Shown: positions 45,882-58,533, numbered from the stretch's first letter. The stretch is DNA of 64,000 bases from Antitrichia curtipendula (GCA_951230915.1 OX579641.1:372001-436000), one strand, 5' to 3'. Notes: generated from the sequence alone by a model not told the origin. Made by a program: numbers and translations.

Positions 45882-45900
45882 TTAGCTCAACTCGAGCTGA
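45882..45900. promoter_or_regulatory. TCAGCTCGANTCGAGCTGA-like palindrome in a spacer
   Basis: TTAGCTCAACTCGAGCTGA lies 24 bases after the methyltransferase-like stop codon. Apart from it, 45859-46171 shows no gene except a possible upstream extension of the next gene from 46102. Confidence 0.7.
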
Positions 45901-46171
45901 TTTTTTTGCCGTAGGTTGTCTGTAATTGTAGTCATTTTGTAGTGGTGCAATCAATTTGTATAAGCAGAACTTCTAGTGAACGACACCTTGGAATACAGAC
46001 GTACTGCAACTATTTTATAAGTAATTTATTATCTCAATTCTTGGAGGCTCTATTATACGGATTTCTTACGGATCAATCATTTCACATTCTTGAGATGCAG
46101 GCGTCGACAGTATTGTAGATTGTCTATCCCCAGCTGTTGCTGCAACTGATCCCAAACCTTCACCAGTTCGG

Positions 46172-47339
46172 ATGGATGAAGACCAACCCAAGGCCACGGA
46201 GGAGAATGTTGTGTTCACTGGGCTTGGTCTTGTGCTCTCCGTCACGACCTCACCTTGTCAAAATGACGTTGTAATCCCGGTTGCGGATCTGCTCGATGTT
46301 CGTAATCCTGACACAGCTGTCGCGACTGAAGTCACTACCGTCGTGGCTGTTGTCGCATCTCTACAGAAGGTATTCACTCGCTATATTAATGGTGTCATTG
46401 AGTCGGTCTTTTTCTGCGTGACCCTTTTCTAACTTCTATTTGATTTCGACAAATTTGAGCGTCCCCATCATTTCGCGTCAAGTTCCGAATGTGCCAGTAC
46501 AGGATAATAACTGGCTGGGCATTTGTCCCTTGTTGTAGGAGGAATCCGGTCCTCCATGTGATCCTGGAGGAACTTCGCTGGAAGTCAATCTTCCATTGGT
46601 GTCCAGGGTGGTGGACAAGTGGATCAACGTCGTCCTGGACCTCAATGGGATATTATGTGTCTGTGAAGATGTGAAGTCGAAGGGTTGGTCCAAACAATTA
46701 GCAGATGCCGTGCAGTCGCACTCGGCTATCCATCCCGCTGTGGTGGGGCCGAAACTAGTCTTTGTTTGGCCACGGTGCTCTGACTTCCTTCGTGAGTTAG
46801 CTAAGATAGCTTCCATTTCCGTTTGGAGCTCCATGAAGAGGTCAACCACTGAAGAAATAGCCCTGTATCTCTTCGAGGGATTGGAGAGGCCGGTAGTGAT
46901 TCTAGGGCAAGACTCTTGTAAGACACTAAAATGCCGGGATAGGTCGGGGAAGCCAACAACTTACAGGGAGCCAGGCACAAATAAGGAGTTGTTCCTTAAA
47001 AATTTGGAGAACTTGTTTAATGGCTTCCGCGGTAGATTCAACGCACAAAATACGCTCGCCGTGGACGATAGTCCAAATAAGCACATTCTTAACCGGACGG
47101 AGAATGTCATTCTTCCAGAGCCTTGGTCTAACAGAGGAAATGGTCCGAAGGACACATATCTCTTAGATGTTCTGTTGCCCTGGATTCAGGGTCTTCACGA
47201 AGCTCGAGAGGGGGGTCTCATCACGTTTCGGGGAAGTGCACACGCTAGAATTGGTCGGCGGATGCTTTGCGATGAACGAAACCATAGGGAGTATGATAAG
47301 TTGATGGAGGTAGTTAGGGCGTCGCCTAGTATTCGTTAG
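46172..47339 (+). CDS. FCP1/NLI-like HAD phosphatase-domain protein
   Basis: Exons 46172-46369 and 46539-47339 join in phase 0 (~332 residues). The start could lie further upstream, because the frame is open back to an AG acceptor at ~46101. A low-complexity N-terminus precedes a HAD domain: LDLNGILCV (motif I), ISVWSSM (motif II), LAVDDSPNKHILN (motif IV) and VILPEPW. This is the layout of FCP1/SCP-type protein phosphatases and their plant relatives. In motif I the second acidic residue is Asn (DLN, not DLD), so phosphatase activity is doubtful. The two palindromes just downstream and one upstream suggest it is cargo of the same mobile element as the flanking genes. No stop or frameshift is seen. 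Confidence 0.7.
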
Positions 47340-47392
47340 GGTGACTGGACTTGGTAAATATTTAGGGTGTTCGTGTTAGCTCAGCTTTGTCT

Positions 47393-47532
47393 TTCAGTTC
47401 GGGTCGACCATAAATTGCACATTCTAGAACTGAGCTTGACTTTGTATGGTTAATTCGGCGTATAAGAATGTATTCCGTATTCTATGGTTTTTGATGATGT
47501 TCTTTGTGTAATGATTCAGCTCGGGTCGAACT
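47393..47532. promoter_or_regulatory. two TCAGCTCGANTCGAGCTGA-like sites
   Basis: A partial copy (TTCAGTTCGGGTCGACC, 47393-47409) and TTCAGCTCGGGTCGAACTG (47514-47532) lie between the FCP1-like gene and the next exon. Confidence 0.6.
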
Positions 47533-47635
47533 GTTTTTGTTTTCTGTTCATGCGTTTCTTGTTGCTGCAATTCGGGATATTGGCATTGTTGATTTTATGC
47601 CTTGTAAGTGTGTTCTAAGTGGCTCTTTTCTTTAG

Positions 47636-48271
47636 AATTCTGGAGACTTTGCTTCACATGATCATGGTGGCCATTTACCATGCTCTGCTTCTGTCGATTC
47701 ATTATTGGATTACGAACAATACAAGATCCTGAGTAGAGGAAACTTCCTCTGTTCGGCGGCAACCGCAAACTCAACTATGGACTTTTCTTCTAACCCCTTG
47801 GAGGATGGAGTGGTCGACAGCCCGCCAAGTGGAATTTCTCGACAACCGGCCTTGACTTCTCCTTCTCCTCATAGGGTGCAAGGTCGCCTTGCACCCGGAC
47901 TATCGCCGGTTGTCTCGGACATAGCAGCACAAAGAAAGCTTTATGAGGACGAAGCTGATCCATTAGCTGCGACCGAGGAGATTTCTACACTTCCAGTTGA
48001 ATATCAAGCCATAAGCGGTGGAGCTACTTATCGTCGGAGATTGCTCCCTCGTCGAAGTTTCTTGTCTGGTGGTTTTTGGACGTTCAAGCCACCTCATAGA
48101 GTACATCCAAGTGCCTGCGTTCCTCCAGTGCATGATATGTGGGACAAGAAGTTCCTTGAATTGCAGAGGCTCCAAAACAGACGGGGGTACAAAGGGCTTA
48201 ATGCTGGATATAGTCAAAAGCCGGAGATTTTGAAAGCAATAGAAATACAGAAGAGTAAATCACACTTGTAG
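47636..48271 (+). CDS. unrecognised terminal exon
   Basis: An AG acceptor at 47634-47635 opens a 211-codon frame ending at 48271. The product is rich in Ser, Pro and Arg (ATYRRRLLPRRSFL; DMWDKKFLELQRLQNRRGYKG) and has no domain I recognise. It may be the last exon of a cargo gene of the element at 33-48 kb, or a separate gene whose first exon I cannot place. Confidence 0.4.
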   Translation, partial: NSGDFASHDHGGHLPCSASVDSLLDYEQYKILSRGNFLCSAATANSTMDFSSNPLEDGVVDSPPSGISRQPALTSPSPHRVQGRLAPGLSPVVSDIAAQRKLYEDEADPLAATEEISTLPVEYQAISGGATYRRRLLPRRSFLSGGFWTFKPPHRVHPSACVPPVHDMWDKKFLELQRLQNRRGYKGLNAGYSQKPEILKAIEIQKSKSHL

Positions 48272-50084
48272 AGTTTGTTTATAATCTAGATTGAGTGTCT
48301 ATAGATACGTGCATGACTGAATTGTGTTGATATTATACAAGACTCAATGATAGAGTGGATCACACTCGAGGTAGTCATATACATTATTTTGATATAATGA
48401 GAACTATGCGACAATTTTGTATCGATGAACCAAAAATTACTATAAATAGATGACAATTTGATGCTGAATGTTTGTGCCATATTCATGTTTCAAACGTTTA
48501 CTCACTATCCCTCCTATACTTTGCTTTGATTTTGTTGGTTTCCTTATTTTGTGGAACACATTTGTCCTCTTAAATTTAGTGTTCTTAGCTCTCATTTCAT
48601 TGGAAAACTATCATTTTAATGAATATTATGTTTTAAGCAAGTCCCCTGACTTCTCTCTCCTCAGCTAAGTAAATTGGGCTATTCATAACTGGAGCATGAT
48701 GGACTCACTTGAGGGAAGAGCTTGCCATGAAACACAAGAGATTAGAACTTGTTGTAGCGAACACGTGGTAGGAGCATACTAAGCGTAGTACTAAGAATAC
48801 AAGTGTACTCAGATTATAAGTACACCACGAATACTAGTGTACCAAGAATACAAGTGTACTCGGACCAAAAATGTACTAAAACACAGATGTACTAGAATAA
48901 AGATGTATTGAAAATGCAAATGTACTATAAATATAGATGTACTAAGAACGCAATATAATAAGAATACATGGCGTACAACTAGTATAAACAAATCGAGACT
49001 ATTTCTATTACATTAATGCTAGCGGTTCAATGGTACTAGTCTGGAGTACTTAGTGTACTCACAAAGCATTAGTTTATCAATGTATTGTTTGTAGCACACA
49101 ACTGAATTGAAGCATATAAAGCACCAAAGATACTTGTTGTAGCTCCGCCTAGTACATTCTCCTCTACAAACCCCACCATTAGTACATTTAAAATGTCGTC
49201 TAGAAGTACAAAAAAAAGGCTGTACATGAAATTAAACAAGTAACTGAAGATAACATCATATATAAGAAGCACATGAGCAATGCCCCTGCCCACTGAAAAC
49301 GAGTACTTTAGTGCCTAACCTTGCACAAGAAGTACTACTTAAGGTACAATAATGTGAGGACTTCCTCACAGTATATCCGCAGTTAGTACACTATTCTATA
49401 TTGAGGCTGCATTATCTGTAGACTTTCAGGACATTGGTGCATAGAGACCAACTCTGAACATGTAACACCTACATGTGGGCAGATGCATGGTTAAGTGGCT
49501 CATTTTTGGCAAAAGTCCAAGTCCAAAAAGTCCTTTCTTGTGAGTAAAATGTTTGGGAGTGAAATACTTGGAAGTGAATTCTATAAGAAAAAAATTCTAA
49601 AAAAATTCTAAAAGTCCTTAGGTTTTTGAGCGCCCCTAGACCTTAAAAATCATTATACCTTAGAAAAAATCAATTTTGTAAAAAAAAATATTGGCTATAA
49701 GAAAAAGACTTCATAAAATTCAGTGTTTGAATAGTCATTAAAAAGTCCTTTGCCGACATTCAATACATATTTATACAACAAGATTATAATTTTGTAAAAA
49801 TTTACTAAAACATCCACTAGAATCATAGTCCTTCGTATGAATTTAAGAACCTAAACCATCTTTAAAAAGTCCTTGAAAAATGTGCTAACAGCAAATTTGT
49901 CACACCCATCTTTTTTTAAAAGTCCCCTATACTTTCATATTTTTCCACAAAAAAAAATCAACAACATAGTTGTATTTATAATCAAGTTTAAGACCCTGAA
50001 ATGAACTTTTTTTACAAGTTAACTTTTTCCAATATACCCAAACCGCATTTGAAAATTTGATAAGTGCAGTTTTCAAAAGTGTGA
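48272..50084. repeat. AT-rich DNA with a GTAC-rich periodic repeat (48770-49420)
   Basis: About twenty GTAC tetramers occur in 650 bases. From 48770 to 48980 there is an approximate 20-base periodicity of (a/c)aagtgtactaagaata units. The remainder up to the CACTA end is AT-rich without a supported gene. Confidence 0.6.
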
Positions 50085-51374
50085 CACTACAAAAAAACAA
50101 GCACATAAATGACTGGAAAAAATGACTGCAATGCTGTCATTTTGGACACTTTTGACTGCAGAATGACTTGGAGACCTGTAGTCATTACGGACAAGTCATT
50201 CTTTAAAAGACTGCAAGTTTAATATCACCATCCGCCTTTACCTTGGATATAAAAGTGGATGAGAAAGAGAATGAAGTAGGTGATAAAGACAGGAGGGTGA
50301 AAGAAATGTTGTCTGATCTGCCACGTGGAAAGCGGTTTTGTGACCTACGTGTCCAGTCATTTCAAAGTCATTTTGAAGTTGCCAATGACCCTTGAAGGAT
50401 CCGACGTGGTAGTCCACGTAAGTAGTCACTGTGAAGTCATTTCCTAGTTGTGACTAAGTTGTCACGCGTATTAAATGTTCGGTGACGTGTTCAGTCATTT
50501 ACAAGTCCTGCTGTAGTCATGGGTCCGTGGCTTAGGTGTCGATTTTGGAGTCATTTAGAAGTTGTATATAAGTGGACTTCTAAGTAGTTTAGAAGTTGTA
50601 TAGAAGTTGACTTCTAAGTCGTTTTGAAGTTTTTGTTCAATAGTCACTTAGTAGTCACTTCCTAGTACCTTAGCAGTTGTATTTTTCACATTTAGTCATG
50701 ACTGTAGTTCATAGGCAGTGTCCCGCATTCAAATGACAGTCACATCATGTTTGAAGCTCATGCAAAATTTCAGTATTCATCCGACATGATAACATCCCAA
50801 ACTTGGAGAAATTAATAGCTATTGTTACTGTGTGATAACTATGGAGAGTATTTCAAAAAGAGTCCTTCAAGGGTGACACGGTACATTGACAACACATACA
50901 TCTCATTCGAATGTACACACCCGTCCATAGTGGCAACAATCCAATGCTTACAAGGAGAATCTTTGGAAGCAAGTTCAGCATTTCTTCAAAAAAAGATGTT
51001 AAAGGTCTCCACATCATTTACAGTAGCCTCGTCTACAGTTGCACATACTTCAATAGAGGTACTCCTCCCTAGCAACCACTTATACAACAAGCAAAATCAA
51101 ATATCAAGTGGTATATTTCATGTACTTCTCATCCCACATGGTGGCTGACCCCTTTGCATCTTCAATGACCTTCATGTCTGCCTTATCATTTGGGAACATC
51201 AACGCCATCCCTTGTTGCAAAATTTCACGCACGTCCACTTTCACCCAAGCCTCGGGAATGTCTTGGAAGTAGAACTTGTGTTGACCTGCAACTCCGCTAA
51301 CTACTCCACTTGCCACTTTCTGGCGAGGGGCCCGGGGATTTGTGAGAAACACTTCATCACCTACGTGAAACTGC
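50085..51374. mobile_element. CACTA transposon end and remnant
   Basis: The left end CACTACAAAAAAACAAG at 50085 is a CACTA-type terminus. It is followed by ~600 bases of subterminal repeats built on tgactgc, agtcatt and agaagttgtata...gacttctaagt. A Ptta/En-Spm-like transposase exon lies ~400 bases further in, pointing towards this end as in intact CACTA elements. The opposite terminus was not found, so the right boundary is only the limit of recognisable sequence. Confidence 0.65.
51104..51374 (-). pseudogene. C-terminal exon of a Ptta/En-Spm-like CACTA transposase
   Basis: It follows a ctgcag acceptor on the minus strand. The encoded ~90 residues contain HVGDEVFLTNP, QKVASGVVSGV and WVKVDVREIL. 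This beta-rich pattern (G-D-E-V-x-L ... V-A-x-G-x-V) resembles the C-terminal part of plant Ptta/En/Spm transposases. No upstream exon could be recognised in 51,400-52,200, so this is a fragment. Confidence 0.5.
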
Positions 51375-51399
51375 AGCATGCAAGTACTTTGTTAGTTCA

Positions 51400-52254
51400 T
51401 TAAGCCATGGCACATTCAAAGACATTTGAAGACATTATCGGTACTTGTTCACTACTTCCCTGTGACTTCTACGGACTCATAAATGACTTCAAGGAGACTC
51501 CTCACCTTTAAGCAATGCAATTGCAGGGCGTTGTAACTTTAGGCAGGCAAGATCATGACCTCACCTTCTAATGGTTTCCCTTCAGACTAATTACGCTAAG
51601 ATTTCCAAACCTACTTCTGCTTGTGGGAGATGGGCTTAGTAATAAACACACATCACTACGAGCTCCAATATTTCCTAGAAATATGCACATGCAGCCTTAT
51701 CTTCACATATAAAAGGCAGCTCCATATAAGAGAACATTCTCCTATTGTACTTTAACAGATTCCTATTTTGAAATACTACTCTACTACAATCAACTGTCAC
51801 CACCGGAAAAAGTGCTTTTATGCACGTTCAGTTGAGTTCCTAGTTCTTAAGCATACCTGCACACACACAATAGAAGTCAGAAACTACACCGATCAGCAAA
51901 TTCCTTTTGCCCCACGCAGTAGAACAAGTGCAATATGTTCTGGACCATTTCTTTGTAATGTACTCATTGACTGCGGTAGAAATATTGGCAGACACATTCA
52001 TCCGCACCTTCAGGTTCACAACTGTGTACACTTTCTATGTCTATCCAGGGTTGTTCTGCGCGACCTAGTGACATCGCGACAGATAGACGTCACGCGACAT
52101 CCAGTAGACCCTCCACGACGTCACATAAAGTCAAATTTACCTTTGACTTTTCAAAAAATTACCCCCCTTTTACCTAAGCCACGTGGATGCCATGTGGCGT
52201 CCGTGTGGCACATTTTAGGGGTGCATGTGGGTGTAACGTGGACGAACGACTTCG
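51400..52254. other. spacer, no recognised gene
   Basis: An open frame at 51768-52259 has no domain. A TATA-like or other promoter element for the next gene is not obvious here. Confidence 0.4.
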
Positions 52255-52600
52255 TGTAAGGGCAACCTCAGGTAGGGCGACTTCGTGTAAGGGCAACCTC
52301 GGATTGGGGCAAGCGCGGATAGGAGAATACGGGTATAGGCGACCGCGGGTAGAAGAACACGGATGGAGGCGACCTCGGGTAGGAGAACATGGATATGGGA
52401 GAATGCGAGTAAGGGAGACCGCGGTTGAGGCGACTTCAGGTGAACGCTCGGACCCGCGGTCGCCCCCTCTTGGACCCGAAGTTGCCCGTTTTTACCTGAA
52501 GTTGCCCCTCCTGGACTCGCGGTCGCCCATGTTGGACCCGAAGTCACCCCCTCCTGGACCCGCGGTCTCCCAAGCTGGACCTGAAGTCGCCCAGAACACA
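52255..52600. promoter_or_regulatory. ACCCGCGGTCGCC motif array upstream of the 52.8-kb gene
   Basis: The first half (52255-52440) carries units in the orientation ggcgacc(g/t)cgggtagg(a)gaa. The second half (52440-52600) carries them in the opposite orientation, ggacccgcggtcgccc. The array is therefore a large inverted arrangement of ~10-15 degenerate units around a CCGCGG palindromic core. The same motif lies upstream of two paralogues at 60.2 and 61.1-61.5 kb. Confidence 0.8.
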
Positions 52601-52800
52601 TGCTCAAAGAAGCGTACCCATGCTCGCCCACCTATATATCCATGCACCCATACGGTCTTCTTTACCTTCGTTCTCCACTTTGGCTCTCTGTCTTGTATCC
52701 TTTATTGGCTGCATGCGTGATCCCTGTATTGAATATTTACTTCTTACTTTTCATTCATCCCAACTTGTATTATCACAAGTTCTCGACGTATAGAGATTCC

Positions 52801-55285
52801 ATGGCTACCGAAGGCAACAGTGAGGGGTCTCTTCCTCTCCCTCAGACAACGCGCACTCTTGGTTGCCTCAGCAAGGCTGCCAAAGACAGGACTCGGAAGT
52901 GCAAGGGCACCATTCATAAGAAGCGGTTACATGTATTGAATAGTGAAAATCACATTGCTTTTAAGGGGTGGAATGAGGAGCCAGAGCCATGGACAATGCA
53001 GACCTGCGAAGACTACATCGAATGGTGTCACATCAGCAAGATGTTTCGGGCCTGGCGCCATTATCACAATCGTCACACTAACAAGGCACATCTGAAGCAC
53101 TGCAAAAATCTAGACTTCACTCAAAGGTGTATAGAATTGTGGCAGGCTATTTATAAAACCCCCAACGTAGACAGGAATGAAGTACCTCTCTTCATCGCTA
53201 GAGGAGCATATATTGAGGTGGCCCTACAAAAGGAGGTCGATTGGAGCACAGTCAAGGAAACTACATACGTGGCACGTCCAACAAGCGGATCAATACCAAG
53301 AGGTGTTATGGCTTTTCCAGACGGGGGACTTGGGCCTATTCGAAGTACTCCTAGAAACAGAATAGCTACTGAAGTTCACAGTGATGATTCCAAAGAAGAT
53401 CCTGATTCTGACGGTACGCGGAAGCCAAAGATAGGACAAGACAAAGAAGACACTGTGGGCCCCACCAAAGTTTAGATTGAAAATGACAAGGACCGTTCAG
53501 CGTCACAAGGTCAAAGAGTGAAAAACCTCCCAAAGGTGCAACGTTCAATCACGCGAATTGGGCCAGGATCAACTTCAGCAGCAGGTCCGGACCCACCGTT
53601 GCTAGCACAAGATGCCAACAACGTCTTCGAATTTGGTCCAAACGATGACATGTCCATGGGAGCAGTTGTCCGTGCTTCCATCCTTCAATCTAGAGTGAGT
53701 CAAACTGACAACGCTATGACTTTAGCTAAGGCTCTCGACCTCCTAAAGACCAAGGACATTAACATTGCTTTGCAGCAAAGCAATGTCAGGAAGTTGCAAT
53801 CTGAGTGTGCACACAAAAATGGTTTCATCTCTCAACAATCTATAGAACTGCAACACCTCAGAGACAAAGTAGAAGACACTTTTACTTTGTCGGACATGGA
53901 TGACGCCTTTCTTGAGCCGGATTCACATCATTTGGATAAGGTTGTAGGCGACCTCACCGATGATTTGCTTCACCATTCTCTTGTTGCCAAGCGTGCCAAG
54001 CGTGCCAAGCATTCTTCAATGACTCCAAATGCGCTTCTTACGACAATTCTGGAAGATACTACCACAAATGATCTCTAGGAGACCCAAGATTCACTCTCGT
54101 TTCCTGTGATTCCTCATTCCGTACAATTGCAGTCGAGATTGGACCTCAAAATAGAAAATAGAATGCTTCAAGATCGGTTGTCACAGTTAGGGGCCACATA
54201 CTATCATTAGAAGGTCGCGTGCATCCTCTCAGTGGACAGAGCACAACAAGTTGCAAAGGAATTGGAGAAAATTTCAAGAAACTTCGTTGCACAAGAGCCT
54301 AAACGAGAGTGCGGTCTTACGTCATGGGCATTGATGGAGGACATATTCCCCACTAACATGGACCTGGCGGAAAAGACCGACATTGATTGGACAGAAAATG
54401 GTTGGGACCACAAAAAACAAATGTCCAACCATATCGAAGTGGAGGAAAAAAAGCTATTGTGGCCACATCCTGCACCCTTTGTTTTGGACCACACCAAATG
54501 TCCCATATGTCTAGAGCAATTTGGTCCCGAAGGTGGCTGGGCACTTGGATCATGTACACATGTGTACCATCCTCAATGTCTCATCACGCACTGTTTGATT
54601 AAACGTCGTTGCGTTTTGTGTTCAACACCATTCCATGATCGTTTGTACACCATGTTCAACTTGACAACTTACATGCCTCCTTCTTGGGAACACAACAGTG
54701 ATACCACAGAAGACACCAGAATGTGGGACGAGACTTGCTCTGGAGCTGGAGACAAGGAAACCATGATTTGGAAAAGGGAGTTGCTAGTTTCCAATTGAAT
54801 TAAGAAACAGATCCCCGGAAGAAATTGCTAGAGTTGGAGTCAAGCTGATGGGAAAAGGGCCACAAGGCAAAGGGAGGAAGGCATTCTTCTACTAGTGCCT
54901 TGGTGGATATTTCAATAAGACCTCCAGAACCTTCAATTGGGGTCTTCATCCACAACGACACCGTTAGAATTTTCATGGACTGAGGGTGGCCAATCAAGAT
55001 GCAACGGCCTCCATAGATGAATTGGACAGCATGTCTTACTTAGACTCTGTATACGGGCCTTATTACCAAACTTAAGCCCTCGACTATCTGTTGGAAGAAC
55101 ACTCTCCAAAGACCACAAAGACCCTCGAAGCTCTAAAGAATTCCAACGTATTGGAATCCATTTTGAAGGCGGACGGACCAGCTTCACGAACTCGTGCCAA
55201 GCGTAAGCTTGGTGTTGGGAAGTCATCCACCTACGAACGTGGCGAAGGAAGTGGTTCTCAAAACGACACAGATGTTATCATCTAA
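52801..55285 (+). pseudogene. KGW-WCHI family protein with coiled coil and RING finger
   Basis: The start MATEGNSEGS at 52801 gives one frame to 54798 interrupted by three TAG codons (53473, 54076, 54208). A frameshift between 54798 and 54990 leads to the last part (with TAA at 55073) ending at 55285. Residues ~35-170 hold a conserved domain (FKGWNEEPEPWT, YIEWCHISKMF, LKHCKNLDFTQRC, VPLFIARGAYIEVALQKEVDW) shared with the genes at 60.0 and 61.6 kb. A coiled-coil region and then a RING-H2-like C3H2C3 finger at 54499-54621 (CPIC, CTHVYHPQC, CVLC) follow. The C-terminus is basic (RTRAKRKLG). A RING suggests a ubiquitin-ligase-like role. The KGW-WCHI domain is unknown to me. It is probably mobile-element encoded. 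Confidence 0.65.
54499..54621 (+). other. RING-H2-like zinc finger
   Basis: Cys-x2-Cys-x14-Cys-x-His-x2-His-x2-Cys-x10-Cys-x2-Cys. The spacing fits the RING family of E3 ubiquitin ligases. The paralogues at 60.0 and 61.6 kb lack it. Confidence 0.65.
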
Positions 55286-58200
55286 ACATTTTTGTTCTTT
55301 GTTTACGTGAACATCTTTTTGCGTAATAGTATACGTGTTGTAAGGCCCCTAGCATATGGTCATACTATATCTACTGTAGCAATGGCAAGCAATGTTCAGT
55401 AGTTTTGTTTTTCTTCTTCGATTCCACTTCTGTGGCTTTGTTTTATAATTTATACTTATGTACTGCAATTTTATATTGCTTTGATTTTCAATATATACTA
55501 CCTTGCCTTTCTTGTTTAAAAATGAGGCCATCCTTACAAAATTTGGAAATCTTCATCAATATTTAATTCTAAACCGATGCAACCCAAACTATTTTCTGCT
55601 TCACTTATTCAAGTACATTGTTCAAAAAATTTAGATTCATCATTCTAGCCAATTGCCAGTTCAATGTGCCTAAAATTGAAATTGTAGACTTCTCTACCTT
55701 GTATTGAAGGTGAAGTAATGTCGTCCAACATTTCTAGAAAAAAAAACGTACGTCTTGTAACTTCTACAATTCAATGAATAAGTAGGAAAACGGGTTCACA
55801 ATACATATAAAAAAATTGAACCACAAATCTCTTGCTAGAACAATCTCACCAATGAAATTATTATATTTCAATTCCATCTTAGAGCTTTTAACACATTAGT
55901 TCTTCCTTCAATCTTGAACTTACTTCTTCTTAACAGCTTCTTAACAAGTGAAAATGAAATTTTATTTATTTATTTATTTACTAAACTCTGAATTCAATTC
56001 TTCAACATATAAAAACAGTGGATTCAAAATCAGTATTGCCCAAATTCTAAGTTAATCCCTAAAGTCCCATTGTCCCCTCGGGAGACAAATGGGATTTCGG
56101 GCAGGAACCTACAGGCTGAATTTTTGTTCTGATTTTTTTAAACTTTTTTTGAAGAAAGAAAAATTGATTATCTTTGTGGGAATATAATTTTTATTTCAAT
56201 TGGTGCCCAGGAGCAAAAATTATACTACAAAAAGCCCCAAACCAAACTCGTCGGGCAGCACCAAAAAAATCACAGGAAGTCAAAAAAAAATTAAATTTTA
56301 TTTTTTCCTAAAATATTAAATTTCTATATACGTGTGAAGCTTTGATTCATTCTGTTTGGACAAGTATTGAAATAGTTATGGACAATTCTGTTTTTTGGGC
56401 AATCTAAGCATTTTCTTGGAAAAATAACTTTTAGGATTCATTTTTGAATGCAATTTTTAGAATTTTGAAAAAAACAAACATTAAACAAGGTTGTTCTTTC
56501 TTGCTAAAACAATCTCACCGTTGGAATTATTTTGTTTACATACAACCTTGGAGCTATTAATGATTTAGTTTTTTTTTCAGTCTTGGACCTACATCTACTT
56601 AACAATTTTTTAAAGAATGAAAATCGAGTGTTTATTTTTTGAAATTTTTTTCATAAGTTCTCAACACAATTCTTCAATACAAAAATTTTAAACTTGGAGT
56701 CCGTAGAGTAAATTTTTGTTCCAAATGGCGACCAAAGTCAGCTGAAATTGGAAAAAAAGCATTCAAAAACACTACTTTCCAACTTTGAATGCTGATATCT
56801 TCCAATCCGTACGGTCAAATTTGATGAAATTTTTATCACATGATCTTAGACAAATGAAATATAAGATCCTACGGTTAAAAGAATTTCTAAATTTTTTTTT
56901 GTTTTCTTGGATGAACGCAGCAGAAATGACAGTTTTCAGTGGTTTCTGGCCAGAAAATAGCTTTGGGACTTTAGGGGTTTAGATGATTCAAAGCCAAAAA
57001 ATATATTCAAGCAAGGTATAAAAAAAATCGCTTACCTCACTTTAAATGTAAATATCTTACAATGAACATGATAAAACAGTTTTCAATTTCTTCTACACAT
57101 TTATATACTAGTCTAGTAAAAGATCCTACAGTATGATTACTTAGATATGCCGGAAAAAAAAATTAAAGTTGTCAACGCCTTCGCCACCTTGCAATGGAAG
57201 TGGTACTTTTGAGTGGTCTTTTTGAAAATAAGGCCTTCGGACTTCAGCGGTTAACTTAAGTTTTCTAGCAATACTAAGTTATAAGGTTTGAATCCAAATA
57301 ATAAAGAACTAAATTTAGAGCAACGTGTAGGAAAATGAAATTAATTTGTGCAATTTTTTTTTTATGCTCAAAATTATTTTTAAGTTGAAGTCCATACGAG
57401 CTTGAAATTTTTTTTAATACTTATATTAGCAAGATAGAATTAAAACTCACTAGTTCCTAAGGTAGCAAGCAAAAAAATGATTGTCCAAAAACCAAGATCC
57501 TCCATATCTTTCACATCATTTAATATCAAAATAGAATTAATCAAAATTTTTCATGTAGCAAAGAATATAATGTACGAGAAAATCTATTTAAAACAAGAAA
57601 GAAAATTTAGGTCAATTATATCTATTATTCTATTAGTGTCTAGTCTCATTGGTTTTTAAATTCTTTGGCATAAGTCTTACTTCTTTAGGACTTATTCAAG
57701 TTAAAAAAATATATTCCTAAGAAGATGATATGTTCAGATATTCTTCAAGAAAGTTCCAAGATATATTTACAAAATTAAAGGCACATGTATTTGGAGTTTT
57801 GCACAGATCCTTTTTATCCATCAAGAGACTAAACGTTCTTTTATGGGTTATCATTCTTTATTTTTTAATTTGGAAATTTTCAAATAAAAGAGCAAAAGAC
57901 AAGTTAGACCAATTCATAAGCTTTTCCTTCCTTCAAGGTCCGCAAAAAAACACTCCTCATTTTAACTTTCATCGGTGTCATTTGGAATGCCGCAGTTCAA
58001 ATTTTCTTTAATCCGTACCAAGCTATCAATGTAAACAATTTTTAAAAAATAATTAATTTTTTTTGTTAATTTTTTTATTCGCTCTCCAATTTCACAGCAA
58101 ATCCTTGAAAATCTGCTCTAATGTCTACAATTTTTTTAGAGACATGAAACAAGCTTTCACAGCTACATTATGGGGGGTGTCATCATTCCTATTATATTCA

Positions 58201-58533
58201 TGCCAAAATTTCAAATTATTGTATCAATGGAGCATGAAAGAATTATCAGAAATACCAAACTAAACTCCATAGTCCTTCAAGGATTACAATTCATATCTAT
58301 AAAAGTTATCTTCATTTTGTTATCAAAATTCTTTTTTAACACAAACATTACAACTCAAGTTTCATAGATCCTTTGAAATTTAGAGCTCTACACTTCTCAT
58401 AAAATGTCTTCATCTCCATATGGGGCAACATGCCAATTAAGAAGTTTTCATACACACGCCATAAAAAAGAAATATAAACACTTTTGAATGAGAAAATATT
58501 ATATTTATTTATTTACTCAAGGTAACTGATAGT
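55286..58533. other. AT-rich intergenic DNA, no gene seen
   Basis: Long A/T runs with short frames that have no domain or favourable composition. A tttatttatttattta tract lies near 55963. Confidence 0.5.

Noticed and set aside
52187..52720. Open frames on both strands through the 52.3-52.6-kb array
   Set aside because: By-products of the GC-rich motif array; composition is dominated by the repeats and neither strand has a domain.
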